Assembly: GCA_020637985.1 (NCBI GenBank)
Contig: JACKJK010000003.1
Coordinates: 186,001 to 250,000 of the forward strand
DNA length: 64,000 nucleotides
Origin: Rhodobiaceae bacterium
GTDB lineage: Bacteria > Pseudomonadota > Alphaproteobacteria > Rhizobiales > Tepidamorphaceae
Direction of reading: 5' to 3'
Both the position numbers and the translations under genes were made by a program. Every line of letters starts with the position of its first letter. Within the stretch, counting starts at the first letter, position 1. The notes beneath the pieces were generated by a model. It was not told the DNA's origin, did no database searches, and worked only from the letters and a program-made list of their open reading frames with translations. Below are positions 24,883 to 33,635 of this stretch, piece by piece.

Positions 24883-25986
24883 TCACGCCAGCGTGCTGAT
24901 CTGGTAGGTCGAGCGGTCGAGCCATTCGGGGCTGACCTCCACGCCCCATCCGGGTGCGTCCGTCACCGTCGCCTTGCCGTCGGTGATGACGTAGGGGTCG
25001 CTCGTGAACAGCCCGTCCTGCCAGGGGTAGTAGTCGAGCCCCTCGATCGAGAATTCCAGATATTTCCCGGCGTTCGGGATCGCACGCAGGAGGTGCATCG
25101 TGAACAGCGTCACCATCGACATGTTGGCCGCGTGCGGGGTCACGGGCATGCCGGCTGCCTGCGCCATCCGCGCTACCCGCAGCGTGCGCGAGATGCCGCC
25201 GATGTAGCAGACGTCCGGTTGCAGCACATCGACGATACGGCCGTCGATCATGCCCTTCCAGTTCGCCATCATGCAGTCCTGTTCGCCACCGGTGACGTCG
25301 ATGTCGAGCGCGTTCGCAACTTCCTTCGTTTGCGCGAATTCCCAGTAGGGACACGGCTCCTCGTAGTGCGAGATACCGTGGTCCTGAAGCATGTGCCCGA
25401 CTTCGATGGCCTTCTTCGGTGAGTAACAGGAATTGGCGTCGACCAGCAGCGCCGCACTGTCTCCCAGGGTCTTGCGGATCGTCGGCACGATTTCCTCGGT
25501 CCTGCCGGGCCATTCGTCCTGGTCGCGCCCGACCTCGGCGCCGATGCGGAACTTGAAGGCGTCAAACCCGAATTCGTCGCGCAACCGCGCGAAGCGATCC
25601 GCCTCGTCCTTGGGCGTGATGTCGCGCTTCATGGACGAAGCATAGGCACGGATCGTGCCTGGCGATCCGCCGATCAGTTCGCAGACCGGCTTGCCCTCGA
25701 TCCTGCCGCGCAAGTCCCACAGCGCGGTATCGACGCCACCCATCGCCCGGCGCAGGTAGGAGCCGGGAAACTTGTGCTCGCGGTCGCGAACGATGTCGAG
25801 CATGGCATCGATGTCGAAGCAGTCCATTCCGAGCGCGTGGGGAGCCACCTGCCGGTGCAGCACCTGCGCGGTGATGTCGGCGAAGTACGGCGCGACCTGT
25901 CCCCAGCCCTGGGAACCGTCCGCCGCGGTGGCGCGCACGAAGCAGACATACTCGCTGGCAAATGTCTCGATCGTTTTGAGTTTCAT
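24883..25986 (-). CDS. enolase-superfamily enzyme (mandelate racemase/muconate lactonizing type)
   Basis: A 367-residue enzyme starting MKLKTIETFASEYVCFVRAT. The barrel carries KFRIG (Lys145, Arg147), metal ligands Asp183 (VDAN), Glu209 (YEEP) and Glu235 (GGEQ), and a QPD then TPHAAN pair (Asp258, His285) typical of the MR subgroup with a Lys and an Asp-His dyad. It should abstract a proton alpha to a carboxylate, catalysing dehydration, racemisation or epimerisation. It is divergent from the MocR regulator at 26093, which probably controls it. Exact substrate not predictable. Confidence 0.88.
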   Translation of the reverse strand: MKLKTIETFASEYVCFVRATAADGSQGWGQVAPYFADITAQVLHRQVAPHALGMDCFDIDAMLDIVRDREHKFPGSYLRRAMGGVDTALWDLRGRIEGKPVCELIGGSPGTIRAYASSMKRDITPKDEADRFARLRDEFGFDAFKFRIGAEVGRDQDEWPGRTEEIVPTIRKTLGDSAALLVDANSCYSPKKAIEVGHMLQDHGISHYEEPCPYWEFAQTKEVANALDIDVTGGEQDCMMANWKGMIDGRIVDVLQPDVCYIGGISRTLRVARMAQAAGMPVTPHAANMSMVTLFTMHLLRAIPNAGKYLEFSIEGLDYYPWQDGLFTSDPYVITDGKATVTDAPGWGVEVSPEWLDRSTYQISTLA

Positions 25987-26004
25987 GGCCTCCCACCCGG
26001 GCGC

Positions 26005-26080
26005 ATTGGCACCTGGTGCGAGGGTGTTGGAAAATTGGCACGGTTAGAATATCCATTTCGACAACTAGCACAGGCCAATT
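26005..26080. promoter_or_regulatory. ATTGGCAC direct repeats plus inverted half-site, probable MocR operator
   Basis: ATTGGCAC occurs at 26005-26012 and 26034-26041, 29 bp apart, and GCCAATT (inverse of AATTGGC) at 26074-26080, all within the 106 bp between the enolase-type gene and the MocR gene. MocR/PdxR proteins often bind direct repeats near their own gene. Similar ATTGG repeats occur upstream of the FAD oxidase at 27.6 kb. Confidence 0.55.
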
Positions 26081-26092
26081 CCGGGGATCGCA

Positions 26093-27571
26093 GTGAAGCA
26101 GGCATCCGGCGCGTTGTTGAGTGCGATCAAGCTCGATCGCAACTCGCGCCGCAGCATCAGCGTCCAGCTCTACATGGCGCTCCGCGACATCATCCTGTCC
26201 GGGGGATTGCGCACGGGTGACAGGCTGCCAGCCACCCGGACGCTGGCGCGCGAGGCCGGCGTGTCGCGCACCACGGTGATCGATGCGATCGATCGTCTGG
26301 CAGCGGAGGGCATGGTCGTTTCACGCGTCGGCGCAGGCACATTCGTCAGTGAGACGCTGGAACATCAGCGCACCCCCGCCGAGCTGCATGCCTCCCAGCC
26401 GCGCCGCGATATCGCACCGCGCCTGTCCGCGATCGTGGCGGGGGGAGAGCGCAGCTACGCAAGCCGCACATGGCTGCCACACGAGGCGCGCGCCTTCGTC
26501 ACGGCGTTGCCGGCGCTCGATGCATTCCCCATGGCGCACTGGGCGCGGTTGTCCGCCCGCCACCTGCGCGGCAACCGCGGCGCCGTGATGGGCTATGGCC
26601 AGCCCAAGGGTCTGGAGGCACTGCGCAAGGCCATCGCGGTGCACCTTGGTGCCATGCGCGGCATCAAGTGCGACGCCGAGCAGATCTTCATCACCTGCGG
26701 CGCCCAGCACGCCTTCTCGCTGATCGGCCGGCTGTTCCTGAATCCCGGCAGCAAGGTATGGATGGAAAACCCCGGTGCCTCGGGTGCGCGCAACGCCCTG
26801 ATCTCCGAAGGGGCGGAGATCGTTCCGGTCGATGTCGATGAAGAGGGCATCGTCGTGTCCGACGGGCTGGCGAAGGCCCCCGATTTCCGGCTTGCGTTCG
26901 TGACGCCATCGCACCAGCAGCCGCTTGGCCACGTGATGTCCCTGCAGCGGCGCTTCGAGCTCCTCAAGGCGGCCGAGGCGGCGCGCGCGCTGATCATCGA
27001 GGACGACTACGACGGCGAATTCTACTACGGCAACGTCGCGCAGCCGGCGCTCTGCAGCACGGACACCGAAGACCGCGTGATGTATGTGGGAACCTTTTCC
27101 AAGTCCCTGTTTCCCGCGCTCCGGCTGGGTTTCGTCCTGGTGCCCGAACGGATGATCGCGGCCTTCGACCGGATGTTCCAGCTGTGGGCGAGCGGGCCGT
27201 CGACGGCAACGCAGGCGATCGTCGCCGACTTCATGGACGAGGGGCATTTCGCCACGCACATCCGCATGATGCGCAGGCTCTACAAGGCGCGCTACGAGGC
27301 GCTCATGGAGGCCGCCACCTGTTTGCCCGGCACCCTACGCGTGCGTGAAACCATCGGCGGATTCCATACCTGCGCCGATCTGGCGGCAGGCATCGACGAG
27401 CGACGCGTCGTGTCGGAAGCGGGCGAAAGGGGCGTCATCCTGGCGCCGCTCGGCCGCTATTGCCTGGTGCCCCAGGGGCGTTCCGGGCTGGTCTTCGGCT
27501 TCGGCACCGCCACTCCCGAAGACATCCAGCGCGGCATGCGCATCCTGCGGGATCTCCCGGCTTTGCGATGA
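26093..27571 (+). CDS. MocR/PdxR-type regulator (GntR HTH fused to aminotransferase domain), GTG start
   Basis: A 492-residue regulator. Residues about 20-90 form a GntR winged helix (RTLAREAGVSRTTVIDAIDR) and about 125-485 a class I aminotransferase-like domain with the PLP lysine in GTFSKSLFPALRLGFV. GTG at 26093 follows GGGGATCGCA. Such proteins sense PLP adducts of amines or amino acids and regulate divergent genes. ATTGG repeats upstream of both this gene and the downstream oxidase/importer operon suggest it controls both. Effector likely an amine, by analogy. Confidence 0.92.
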   Translation: MKQASGALLSAIKLDRNSRRSISVQLYMALRDIILSGGLRTGDRLPATRTLAREAGVSRTTVIDAIDRLAAEGMVVSRVGAGTFVSETLEHQRTPAELHASQPRRDIAPRLSAIVAGGERSYASRTWLPHEARAFVTALPALDAFPMAHWARLSARHLRGNRGAVMGYGQPKGLEALRKAIAVHLGAMRGIKCDAEQIFITCGAQHAFSLIGRLFLNPGSKVWMENPGASGARNALISEGAEIVPVDVDEEGIVVSDGLAKAPDFRLAFVTPSHQQPLGHVMSLQRRFELLKAAEAARALIIEDDYDGEFYYGNVAQPALCSTDTEDRVMYVGTFSKSLFPALRLGFVLVPERMIAAFDRMFQLWASGPSTATQAIVADFMDEGHFATHIRMMRRLYKARYEALMEAATCLPGTLRVRETIGGFHTCADLAAGIDERRVVSEAGERGVILAPLGRYCLVPQGRSGLVFGFGTATPEDIQRGMRILRDLPALR

Positions 27572-27572
27572 G

Positions 27573-27620
27573 ATTGGTATGGTCGATTTTGTTGAATTGG
27601 ATATGACGAAGGGTCCAATA
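27573..27620 (+). promoter_or_regulatory. ATTGG repeats upstream of FAD oxidase/importer operon
   Basis: ATTGGTAT (27573-27580), ATTGGATAT (27596-27604) and the inverse TCCAATA (27614-27620) lie between the MocR stop and the oxidase start. The spacing differs from the 26.0 kb site (23 bp instead of 29), but the core is shared, which suggests the same regulator. Confidence 0.45.
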
Positions 27621-27685
27621 TTCACCTAACGTGACGCATTGTTTCCACCTCGGGGGCATTGCCGCCGCGGTTCCGGGAGATGTTG

Positions 27686-29002
27686 ATGCCTCGCAACGCC
27701 GTTCTTGCGACACACCAGCATTCCTACTGGCTCGACCAGTTGGGACCCCCTCCGGCCATTTCCGAGTCACTGCCGCGCAGCGTGGATGTGCTGATCGTCG
27801 GTTCCGGCTACACGGGGTTGAGCGCGGCGATCCAGACGGCGCGCGGCGGCCGCTCGACGCTCGTGGTCGACGCCGGGGATCCCGGTTTCGGCTGCAGTAC
27901 GCGCAACGGCGGGCAGATCAGCACCAGCGTCAAGCCGTCGCTGACAACACTTGCGGCGAAGTTCGGCGACGAGAAGGCGCGCACCATCCGCGCCGAGGGC
28001 CGCAATGCGCTGCAGTGGATCGGGGATTTCGTCGCCAGCGAGGGGCTCGATTGCGACTTTCGCCGCTGCGGCCGCTATCACGCCGCCCATACCCCGCAGC
28101 ACTACGAGGCCCTGGTGCGCGACGCCGAGGCGATGCGGCGCGACGAGGGCATCGAGAGCTTCGCGGTGCCGCGTTCGCAGCAACGCGCCGAACTGGGCAC
28201 GGACACCTATTTCGGCGGCGTGGTGTTCCCCGCACATTGTTCGGTTCATCCGGCGAAATTCCACCGCGCGCTGTTGCGCACCGCGTTGGACTCAGGCGCC
28301 GCGGTGGTGGGGCACTGTGCCGCCCTGTCGATCGAGAAGTCCGGCAATGGATTTCGCGTCCAGACCGGGAAGGGCACGGTTCAAGCCCGCGACGTGATCG
28401 TGGCGACCAATGGCTACACCGGGAATCTCGTGCCCTGGATCCAGCGCCGCGTGATCCCGATCGGTAGCTACATCATCGCCACCGAGGAACTGCCCGAAAC
28501 GCTGGTCGACGAGCTTTTTCCGACAGACCGGGTCGCCAGCGACACCTGCAAGGTGATCTACTACTACCGGGCATCGCCGGACCGCCGCAGGATCGTGTTC
28601 GGCGGGCGCGTGTCTGCCCGCGAGACCGATACGCAGACCAGCACCCCGCGCCTTTACGACAGCATGTGCCGGATATTCCCGCAGCTCGAAGGTCGTGCCG
28701 TTTCTCATTCCTGGAGCGGTATCGTCGCCTACAGTTTCGACGAACTGGCCCACACCGGCGTGCACGACGGCATCCACTATGCGCTCGGCTACTGCGGTTC
28801 GGGCGTCTCGATGGCGAGCTATCTGGGCATGCGTGCCGGGCAGAAGGTGCTCGGGCTTGCGCAGGGCAGGACGGCCTTTGACGACCTGCCGCATCCCACC
28901 CGGCCGTTGTATTCCGGCAAGCCGTGGTTCCTGCCGGGCGCGGTTGCCTACTACCGGTGGCTGGACGCCATGCAGTGCCGCCGGGCGGCGAGGGCGGCTT
29001 GA
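27686..29002 (+). CDS. FAD-dependent amine/amino-acid oxidase (PuuB/OrdL/DadA-like)
   Basis: A 438-residue flavoenzyme from ATG at 27686 (MPRNAVLATHQHSYWLDQLG), with GGGAG placed 6 bp upstream; ATG at 27680 sits directly on that site. The FAD-binding motif VDVLIVGSGYTGLSAAIQTA and the CSTRNGGQIS segment are typical of the gamma-glutamylputrescine oxidase family, as is the C-terminal YALGYCGSGVSMASYLGMR. It should deaminate or dealkylate an amine using oxygen or a quinone. It heads an operon with an ABC importer, so it probably acts on the imported compound. Confidence 0.88.
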   Translation: MPRNAVLATHQHSYWLDQLGPPPAISESLPRSVDVLIVGSGYTGLSAAIQTARGGRSTLVVDAGDPGFGCSTRNGGQISTSVKPSLTTLAAKFGDEKARTIRAEGRNALQWIGDFVASEGLDCDFRRCGRYHAAHTPQHYEALVRDAEAMRRDEGIESFAVPRSQQRAELGTDTYFGGVVFPAHCSVHPAKFHRALLRTALDSGAAVVGHCAALSIEKSGNGFRVQTGKGTVQARDVIVATNGYTGNLVPWIQRRVIPIGSYIIATEELPETLVDELFPTDRVASDTCKVIYYYRASPDRRRIVFGGRVSARETDTQTSTPRLYDSMCRIFPQLEGRAVSHSWSGIVAYSFDELAHTGVHDGIHYALGYCGSGVSMASYLGMRAGQKVLGLAQGRTAFDDLPHPTRPLYSGKPWFLPGAVAYYRWLDAMQCRRAARAA

Positions 29003-29013
29003 GGGAGGTTTCT

Positions 29014-29036
29014 CGCCGGCACCTGCCGCGCCGGCG
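29014..29036 (+). terminator. hairpin between oxidase and binding-protein genes
   Basis: CGCCGGC (29014-29020) pairs with GCCGGCG (29030-29036) over a 9-base loop, 12 bp after the oxidase stop. There is no T run. It may partly isolate expression of the importer from the oxidase gene. Confidence 0.4.
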
Positions 29037-29093
29037 AATAATGCGTGATCGGCATATGCCGTAACAACAGGCAAAACAGAGAGGAAAATGACA

Positions 29094-30134
29094 ATGAAGC
29101 TGAAAATGATGCTCACCGTCACGGTGGCGATGGCGGCGTTTGCAGCCGTGGCCCAGGACAAGCAGGTGACGATCGCCTCCTGGGGCGGCTCGTACCAGGA
29201 ATCCCAGAGCAAGGCGCTGTTCGAGCCCGCCGAGGCCAAGACCGGCATCAAGGTGACGCAGGAAACCTACGGCGGCATGTCGGATGTGCGCCTGCAGGTG
29301 CAGACCGGCAAGGTGACACTCGACATCGTCGCCAGCGGCTCGGGATCTGCCGCGCGCGCCGGCGCCGAGGGCCTGCTCGAGGAACTCGACTACAACGTCA
29401 TCGACGTGTCGACCTTCTATCCGCACCTGTACACGAAGTACTGCGTCGGCGGCGACGTGTTCTCCACCGTGTACGCGTGGAACACCAACACCTATGGCGA
29501 CAACGGCCCGCAAAGCTGGGCGGACTTCTGGGACACCGACAAGTTCCCCGGCAAGCGCGCCTACCGCGGCAAGGTGGCGGGCGCCCTCGAGCCGGCGCTC
29601 ATGGCGGACGGCGTCGCTCCCGAGGACGTCTACAAGGTGCTGGACAGCGAGGAAGGCATCAAGCGCGCGATCGACAAGATCCGGCAACTCAAGCCGCACA
29701 TCGACGTGTTCTGGACGTCCGGCGCCCAGCACGCGCAGCTGATGAAGGACGGTGAAGTCGACATGACCACCGGCTGGAACGGCCGCTTCGACAACGCCGC
29801 CAAGGATGGCGCCAAGGTGAAGTACAGCTTCAACCAGGCGCTGCTGGACTACGACTGCTTCGCGATTCCGAAGGGGGCGCCGAACAAGGATACGGCCATG
29901 GCCTTCCTGGCCGAGATCTCGAAGCCCGAGTACCAGGACGACCTGCCCAAGTACATCACCTACGGCCCGACCAACAAGGCGGCGTATGAAACTGGCGAGA
30001 TCGACGCGGCGACCGCTGCCGGCCTGCCGTCGTCGCCCGCCAACGCAGCCATGCAGCTTCCCGTGTCCCTGGACTGGTATGCCAAGTGGGAAACCAAGGC
30101 AGCCGAGATGTACCAGGAAATGCTGACCGAGTAG
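29094..30134 (+). CDS. extracellular solute-binding protein, third importer
   Basis: A 346-residue PotD-like protein. ATG at 29094 (MKLKMMLTVTVAMAAFAAVA) is preferred over ATG at 29088 because AGAGG then lies 9 bp upstream rather than 3. The signal peptide is cleaved after AVA, leaving QDKQVTIASWGGSYQESQSK. Two acidic-pocket regions (VDMTTGWNGRFDNAA, FAIPKGAPNKDTAMAF) are typical of spermidine/putrescine or opine binders. It is followed by a perfect hairpin and the ATPase gene. Confidence 0.92.
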   Translation: MKLKMMLTVTVAMAAFAAVAQDKQVTIASWGGSYQESQSKALFEPAEAKTGIKVTQETYGGMSDVRLQVQTGKVTLDIVASGSGSAARAGAEGLLEELDYNVIDVSTFYPHLYTKYCVGGDVFSTVYAWNTNTYGDNGPQSWADFWDTDKFPGKRAYRGKVAGALEPALMADGVAPEDVYKVLDSEEGIKRAIDKIRQLKPHIDVFWTSGAQHAQLMKDGEVDMTTGWNGRFDNAAKDGAKVKYSFNQALLDYDCFAIPKGAPNKDTAMAFLAEISKPEYQDDLPKYITYGPTNKAAYETGEIDAATAAGLPSSPANAAMQLPVSLDWYAKWETKAAEMYQEMLTE

Positions 30135-30162
30135 CATTGCGCTGGAACACGGGACAACAATC

Positions 30163-30188
30163 GCGGCGGGCGCATCCGCGCCCGCCGC
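30163..30188 (+). terminator. perfect 11-bp hairpin after binding-protein gene
   Basis: GCGGCGGGCGC (30163-30173) pairs exactly with 30178-30188 over a 4-base loop, 28 bp after the stop. Its position and strength match the hairpins after the other two binding-protein genes. This fits differential expression within the operon. Confidence 0.65.
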
Positions 30189-30218
30189 ATATGCAATGAC
30201 GAGGCGTAGGAATTCGTT

Positions 30219-31307
30219 TTGAGCAGTGACACCAAGGGCGCCCTGCCGATCACCATCCGCAATGTCACCAAGACATATGGCAAGGTCCATGCGCTGGATG
30301 ACGTGTCGCTCGACGTGAGGAGCGGCGAATTCCTGACCCTGTTGGGGCCGTCCGGCTCGGGCAAGACCACGCTTTTGATGGTGCTTGCCGGCTTCACGCG
30401 GCCCGACTGCGGCAGCCTGAAGTTCGGCGATCGCGAGGTGATCCGCTTAGCCCCGCACCTGCGCGACGTCGGCATGACGTTCCAGAGCTACGCGCTGTTT
30501 CCCCACATGACGGTGAACGGCAACGTCGGCTACCCGCTGCGCCTGCGCAAGGTGCCGAAGGACGAGATCGCAAAACGGGTCGAGGCGGCGTTGGAAACCG
30601 TGCAGCTCGGCGGCTTCGGCGAACGGCGCATCGACCAGCTTTCCGGCGGCCAGCGCCAGCGCGTCGCGGTTGCCCGCGCCATCGTCTTCGAGCCGCGCAT
30701 CCTGCTGATGGACGAGCCGCTGTCCGCCCTCGACAAGAAGCTGCGCGACCAGATGCAGATCGAGCTGCGGCACCTGCACGAGAAGCTGGGCATGACGACT
30801 GTCTACGTCACGCACGACCAGCGCGAGGCATTGACCATGTCGGACCGCATCGCGGTGGTGAACTTTGGCCGCATCATGCAGCTTGCCACGCCGCGCGACC
30901 TCTACGAGCGCCCGGCCAACCGCTTCGTCGCCGACTTCATCGGCGAGTCCACCTTCCTTAAGGTCATCCGTCAGGGCGGCAAGGTGCTCTACGCCGGCAA
31001 GCCGCTGAAGTTCCACGCGGACCTGCCGGATACGGACAACCTGTTGCTGATGATCCGCCCCGAGCGGATCGTGCTGTCCCCCGAAGGTGCGCGCCGCGGC
31101 GCCAACAACTTCGATGCAACCGCCACCGAGGTCGTCTACCAGGGCGACAGCTTCCTTCTGCATGCCCGTCTTGCCGACGGGCACCAGATCGTCATGCGCG
31201 GCGCCGCGCGTGGCGACCGCATGTCGTCCATGCCCGCGGTCGGCGATTCAATCGTTCTCACCATCGCGCCCGAGGACACCGTACTTGTCGACGGCGCGGA
31301 GGCCTGA
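30219..31307 (+). CDS. ABC importer ATP-binding subunit (PotA type), TTG start
   Basis: A 362-residue ATPase read MSSDTKGALPITIRNVTKTY from TTG at 30219 with AGGA about 8 bp upstream. Walker A GPSGSGKTT, signature LSGGQRQRVAVARAI, Walker B LLMDEPLSALD and H-loop YVTHDQREAL are intact; a TOBE domain follows (about residues 280-355). It drives the third importer together with the permeases that start one base after its stop. Confidence 0.93.
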   Translation: MSSDTKGALPITIRNVTKTYGKVHALDDVSLDVRSGEFLTLLGPSGSGKTTLLMVLAGFTRPDCGSLKFGDREVIRLAPHLRDVGMTFQSYALFPHMTVNGNVGYPLRLRKVPKDEIAKRVEAALETVQLGGFGERRIDQLSGGQRQRVAVARAIVFEPRILLMDEPLSALDKKLRDQMQIELRHLHEKLGMTTVYVTHDQREALTMSDRIAVVNFGRIMQLATPRDLYERPANRFVADFIGESTFLKVIRQGGKVLYAGKPLKFHADLPDTDNLLLMIRPERIVLSPEGARRGANNFDATATEVVYQGDSFLLHARLADGHQIVMRGAARGDRMSSMPAVGDSIVLTIAPEDTVLVDGAEA

Positions 31308-31308
31308 C

Positions 31309-32193
31309 ATGACGGCTGCGCGCACCAACGAGGCTGGCCTGCGCGCCGACGAGCGGCTCGAACGGCTGAAGCTGTTCGGGCTGAGTTCGCCGGCCATCCT
31401 GCTGATCCTGGTCGTGCTCGTGCTCCCGGTCGGCTGGCTGTTCTATGTCTCCTTCGTCGGCGCCGACGGGCAGTTCTCGCTCGAGAACTACGAGCGCATG
31501 ATCGCCAGCAAGTCCTATGCGCGGATATTCATGACCACGTTCAAGGTCAGTTTCCTGACCACGGCGCTGTGCGTGCTGATCGGCTATCCGCTGGCCTATT
31601 TCATGTCACAGATGCCCGAGCGCATCGCCAACCTGTGCATGATCACGGTGCTGCTGCCGTTCTGGACCTCGCTGCTGGTGCGTACCTACGCCTGGCTGGT
31701 GCTGCTGCAGAAGCGCGGGTTGGTCAACGACTGGGCCATCTCGCTCGGGCTGTGGGACGAGCCGATCAAGATCGTCCACAATCTGAACGGCACGCTGATC
31801 GGAATGGTACACATCATGCTGCCTTTCCTGATCCTGCCGGTCTACGGCTCGATGAAGGCCATCGACCGCGATTTCATGAAGGCCGCATCGAACCTCGGCG
31901 CGACGCCGAGGCACGCATTCTGGAGCGTCTTCTTCCCGCTGACGACGCCGGGGCTGTTCGCTGGCGCGCTGATGGTGTTCATCCTCTGCCTCGGCTTCTT
32001 CGTGACGCCGGCTGTGCTCGGCGGCGGCAAGGTCATCATGGTGTCGATGAAGATCGTCTCCAACATCGAGCTGTTCGTGAACTGGGGCGCGGCCAGCGCA
32101 TTGGGCGTGGTGCTGCTGGTCCTCACCTTCCTCATTCTCTGGATCGCCTCGCGCTTCCTCAAGCTCGAGAGCATCACGGCGGGAGGACACTGA
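31309..32193 (+). CDS. ABC importer permease (PotB type), third importer
   Basis: A 294-residue permease starting MTAARTNEAGLRADERLERL, one base after the ATPase stop. Six hydrophobic segments are seen and the EAA loop is FMKAASNLGATPRHAFWSVF. The stop overlaps the next permease start by one base (TGATG). Longer upstream reading was rejected because it runs through the ATPase gene in another frame. Confidence 0.92.
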   Translation: MTAARTNEAGLRADERLERLKLFGLSSPAILLILVVLVLPVGWLFYVSFVGADGQFSLENYERMIASKSYARIFMTTFKVSFLTTALCVLIGYPLAYFMSQMPERIANLCMITVLLPFWTSLLVRTYAWLVLLQKRGLVNDWAISLGLWDEPIKIVHNLNGTLIGMVHIMLPFLILPVYGSMKAIDRDFMKAASNLGATPRHAFWSVFFPLTTPGLFAGALMVFILCLGFFVTPAVLGGGKVIMVSMKIVSNIELFVNWGAASALGVVLLVLTFLILWIASRFLKLESITAGGH

Positions 32194-33017
32194 TGGTGCG
32201 ATGGCTCAGGGCGCCCGCCACCGAAACGCAGGTCAGTCACGGCCAGCGCCTCTGGCTGTATGTTCTGGCGGTCATCATCATGGTCCTGCTGGTGACGCCA
32301 ACCCTCATCGTCATCCCGATGTCGTTCTCCGACAGCCAGTACCTGGAATTCCCGCCCGAGGTCTGGTCGACACGCTGGTACGAACACTATTTCGAATCGC
32401 GCGAATGGATGCAGGCGACGCGGACCTCCTTCCAGACCGCGTTCCTGACGATGCTTGTGGCGACCCCGACCGGCGTGCTCGCCGCCTATGGCCTGCACGC
32501 CTCGCAGATCCGCTTCGTGCGCGCGGCCTTCGTGCTGATGATCACGCCGATGATGGTGCCGCTGGTCCTTGTCGCGATCGGCGCCTTCTACGCGTACGTC
32601 AAGCTCGACATCCTCTACACGGTCACCGGCCTCGTCATGGCACACACGGTGCTTGCGCTGCCGCTGGTGGTCATCGTCACCGGCGCGGCGCTGAAGAGCT
32701 TCGACATGAGCCAGGAGGAGGCCGCCCGTAGCCTCGGCGCGCCGCGCTGGAAGGCTTTCCTGACGGTGACGCTGCCGCAGATCCGCTTCGCGGTGGTGAC
32801 CGCCGCGCTGCTGTCCTTCCTGACTTCCTTCGACGAGGTCGTGGTCGCGATGTTCATCTCCGGCGGCGACAACCCGACCCTGACGCGCAACATGTTCAAC
32901 TCGCTGCGCGACCAGATCGACCCGACAATCGCCTCGATCTCGACCCTGATGATCGTCGTCACCACGGTGATGATGGTGCTGGCACAGGTTTTCGGACGGC
33001 AGCGGAAGCCGAAATAG
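32193..33017 (+). CDS. ABC importer permease (PotC type), third importer
   Basis: A 274-residue permease starting MVRWLRAPATETQVSHGQRL behind GGGAGGACACTG. The EAA loop is SQEEAARSLGAPRWKAFLTV and the C-terminal SFDEVVVAMFISGG is the PotC pattern. It completes the third importer and is followed 22 bp later by the DMSP-lyase-like gene, so that enzyme is likely in the same transcript. Confidence 0.92.
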   Translation: MVRWLRAPATETQVSHGQRLWLYVLAVIIMVLLVTPTLIVIPMSFSDSQYLEFPPEVWSTRWYEHYFESREWMQATRTSFQTAFLTMLVATPTGVLAAYGLHASQIRFVRAAFVLMITPMMVPLVLVAIGAFYAYVKLDILYTVTGLVMAHTVLALPLVVIVTGAALKSFDMSQEEAARSLGAPRWKAFLTVTLPQIRFAVVTAALLSFLTSFDEVVVAMFISGGDNPTLTRNMFNSLRDQIDPTIASISTLMIVVTTVMMVLAQVFGRQRKPK

Positions 33018-33039
33018 CTTGCAGGAGCGGGGACCGGCA

Positions 33040-33612
33040 TTGAAACGCCTGCTTGCGCTCCTCAGCGATCGCCTAAGCCCGCATGGCACCGATTCAGCCC
33101 GCGCGCTGCAGGAGGCGCTGAAAGCGCCGCGGTTCGGCACGCCAACCGGCAAGGCGGCATCGGTGCCCGGTTGCGCGTTCCTGCCGGAGGCCCTCGACGG
33201 CGCCGATGACATGTTGCGCGCAGCCATGGCCGGCATTTCGGAAGAGCTTTCATGGCGCGTGCCGGGTTTTGGCCGCTTGCCGGATGAACTCGGCGCACGC
33301 ATGGCCGCCGTCGTGCTCGTTGGCCCCGGCGGCATGATCCACCACGACGAGGTGTCGCTCGGGCTCATCCTCCTCGGCCCGCGGCTCCAGTATCCAAGAC
33401 ACAGCCACGCCGCCGAGGAGCTCTACCTGGTTCTGTCCGGCACGCTGCAGTGGGCGATCGACGGCCAGCCGATCGGCACCGTGCGGGCGGGGCAGTTCGT
33501 CCATCATCGGCCCTGGCAGGGCCATGCCATGTCCACCGGGCCGCGGCCCGCGCTGCTCTTCTGGGGGTGGCTCGGCGACATCCGCGGCGAAACCTATTCG
33601 ATGCAGGATTGA
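33040..33612 (+). CDS. DMSP lyase (DddQ/DddL)-like cupin, TTG start
   Basis: A 190-residue protein from TTG at 33040 (MKRLLALLSDRLSPHGTDSA), preceded by GGGGA; another TTG at 33019 is possible. The C-terminal cupin shows the DMSP-lyase metal motif YPRHSHAAEELYLVLSG (His121, His123, Glu127, Tyr129) and a later GHAM histidine (His162). The N-terminal part also resembles the DMSP lyase family (PF16867). Known members cleave DMSP to acrylate and DMS with a metal and a catalytic tyrosine. Here it sits behind an amine importer, so a different betaine or sulfonium compound is plausible. Confidence 0.75.
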   Translation: MKRLLALLSDRLSPHGTDSARALQEALKAPRFGTPTGKAASVPGCAFLPEALDGADDMLRAAMAGISEELSWRVPGFGRLPDELGARMAAVVLVGPGGMIHHDEVSLGLILLGPRLQYPRHSHAAEELYLVLSGTLQWAIDGQPIGTVRAGQFVHHRPWQGHAMSTGPRPALLFWGWLGDIRGETYSMQD

Positions 33613-33635
33613 GCAATCAGCACGGGAACGCACAC

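Noticed and set aside
33019..33612. Naming the cupin a definite DMSP lyase
   Set aside because: Motifs fit the family, but context is amine uptake and no DMSP or acrylate genes are present, so only a family-level call is made.
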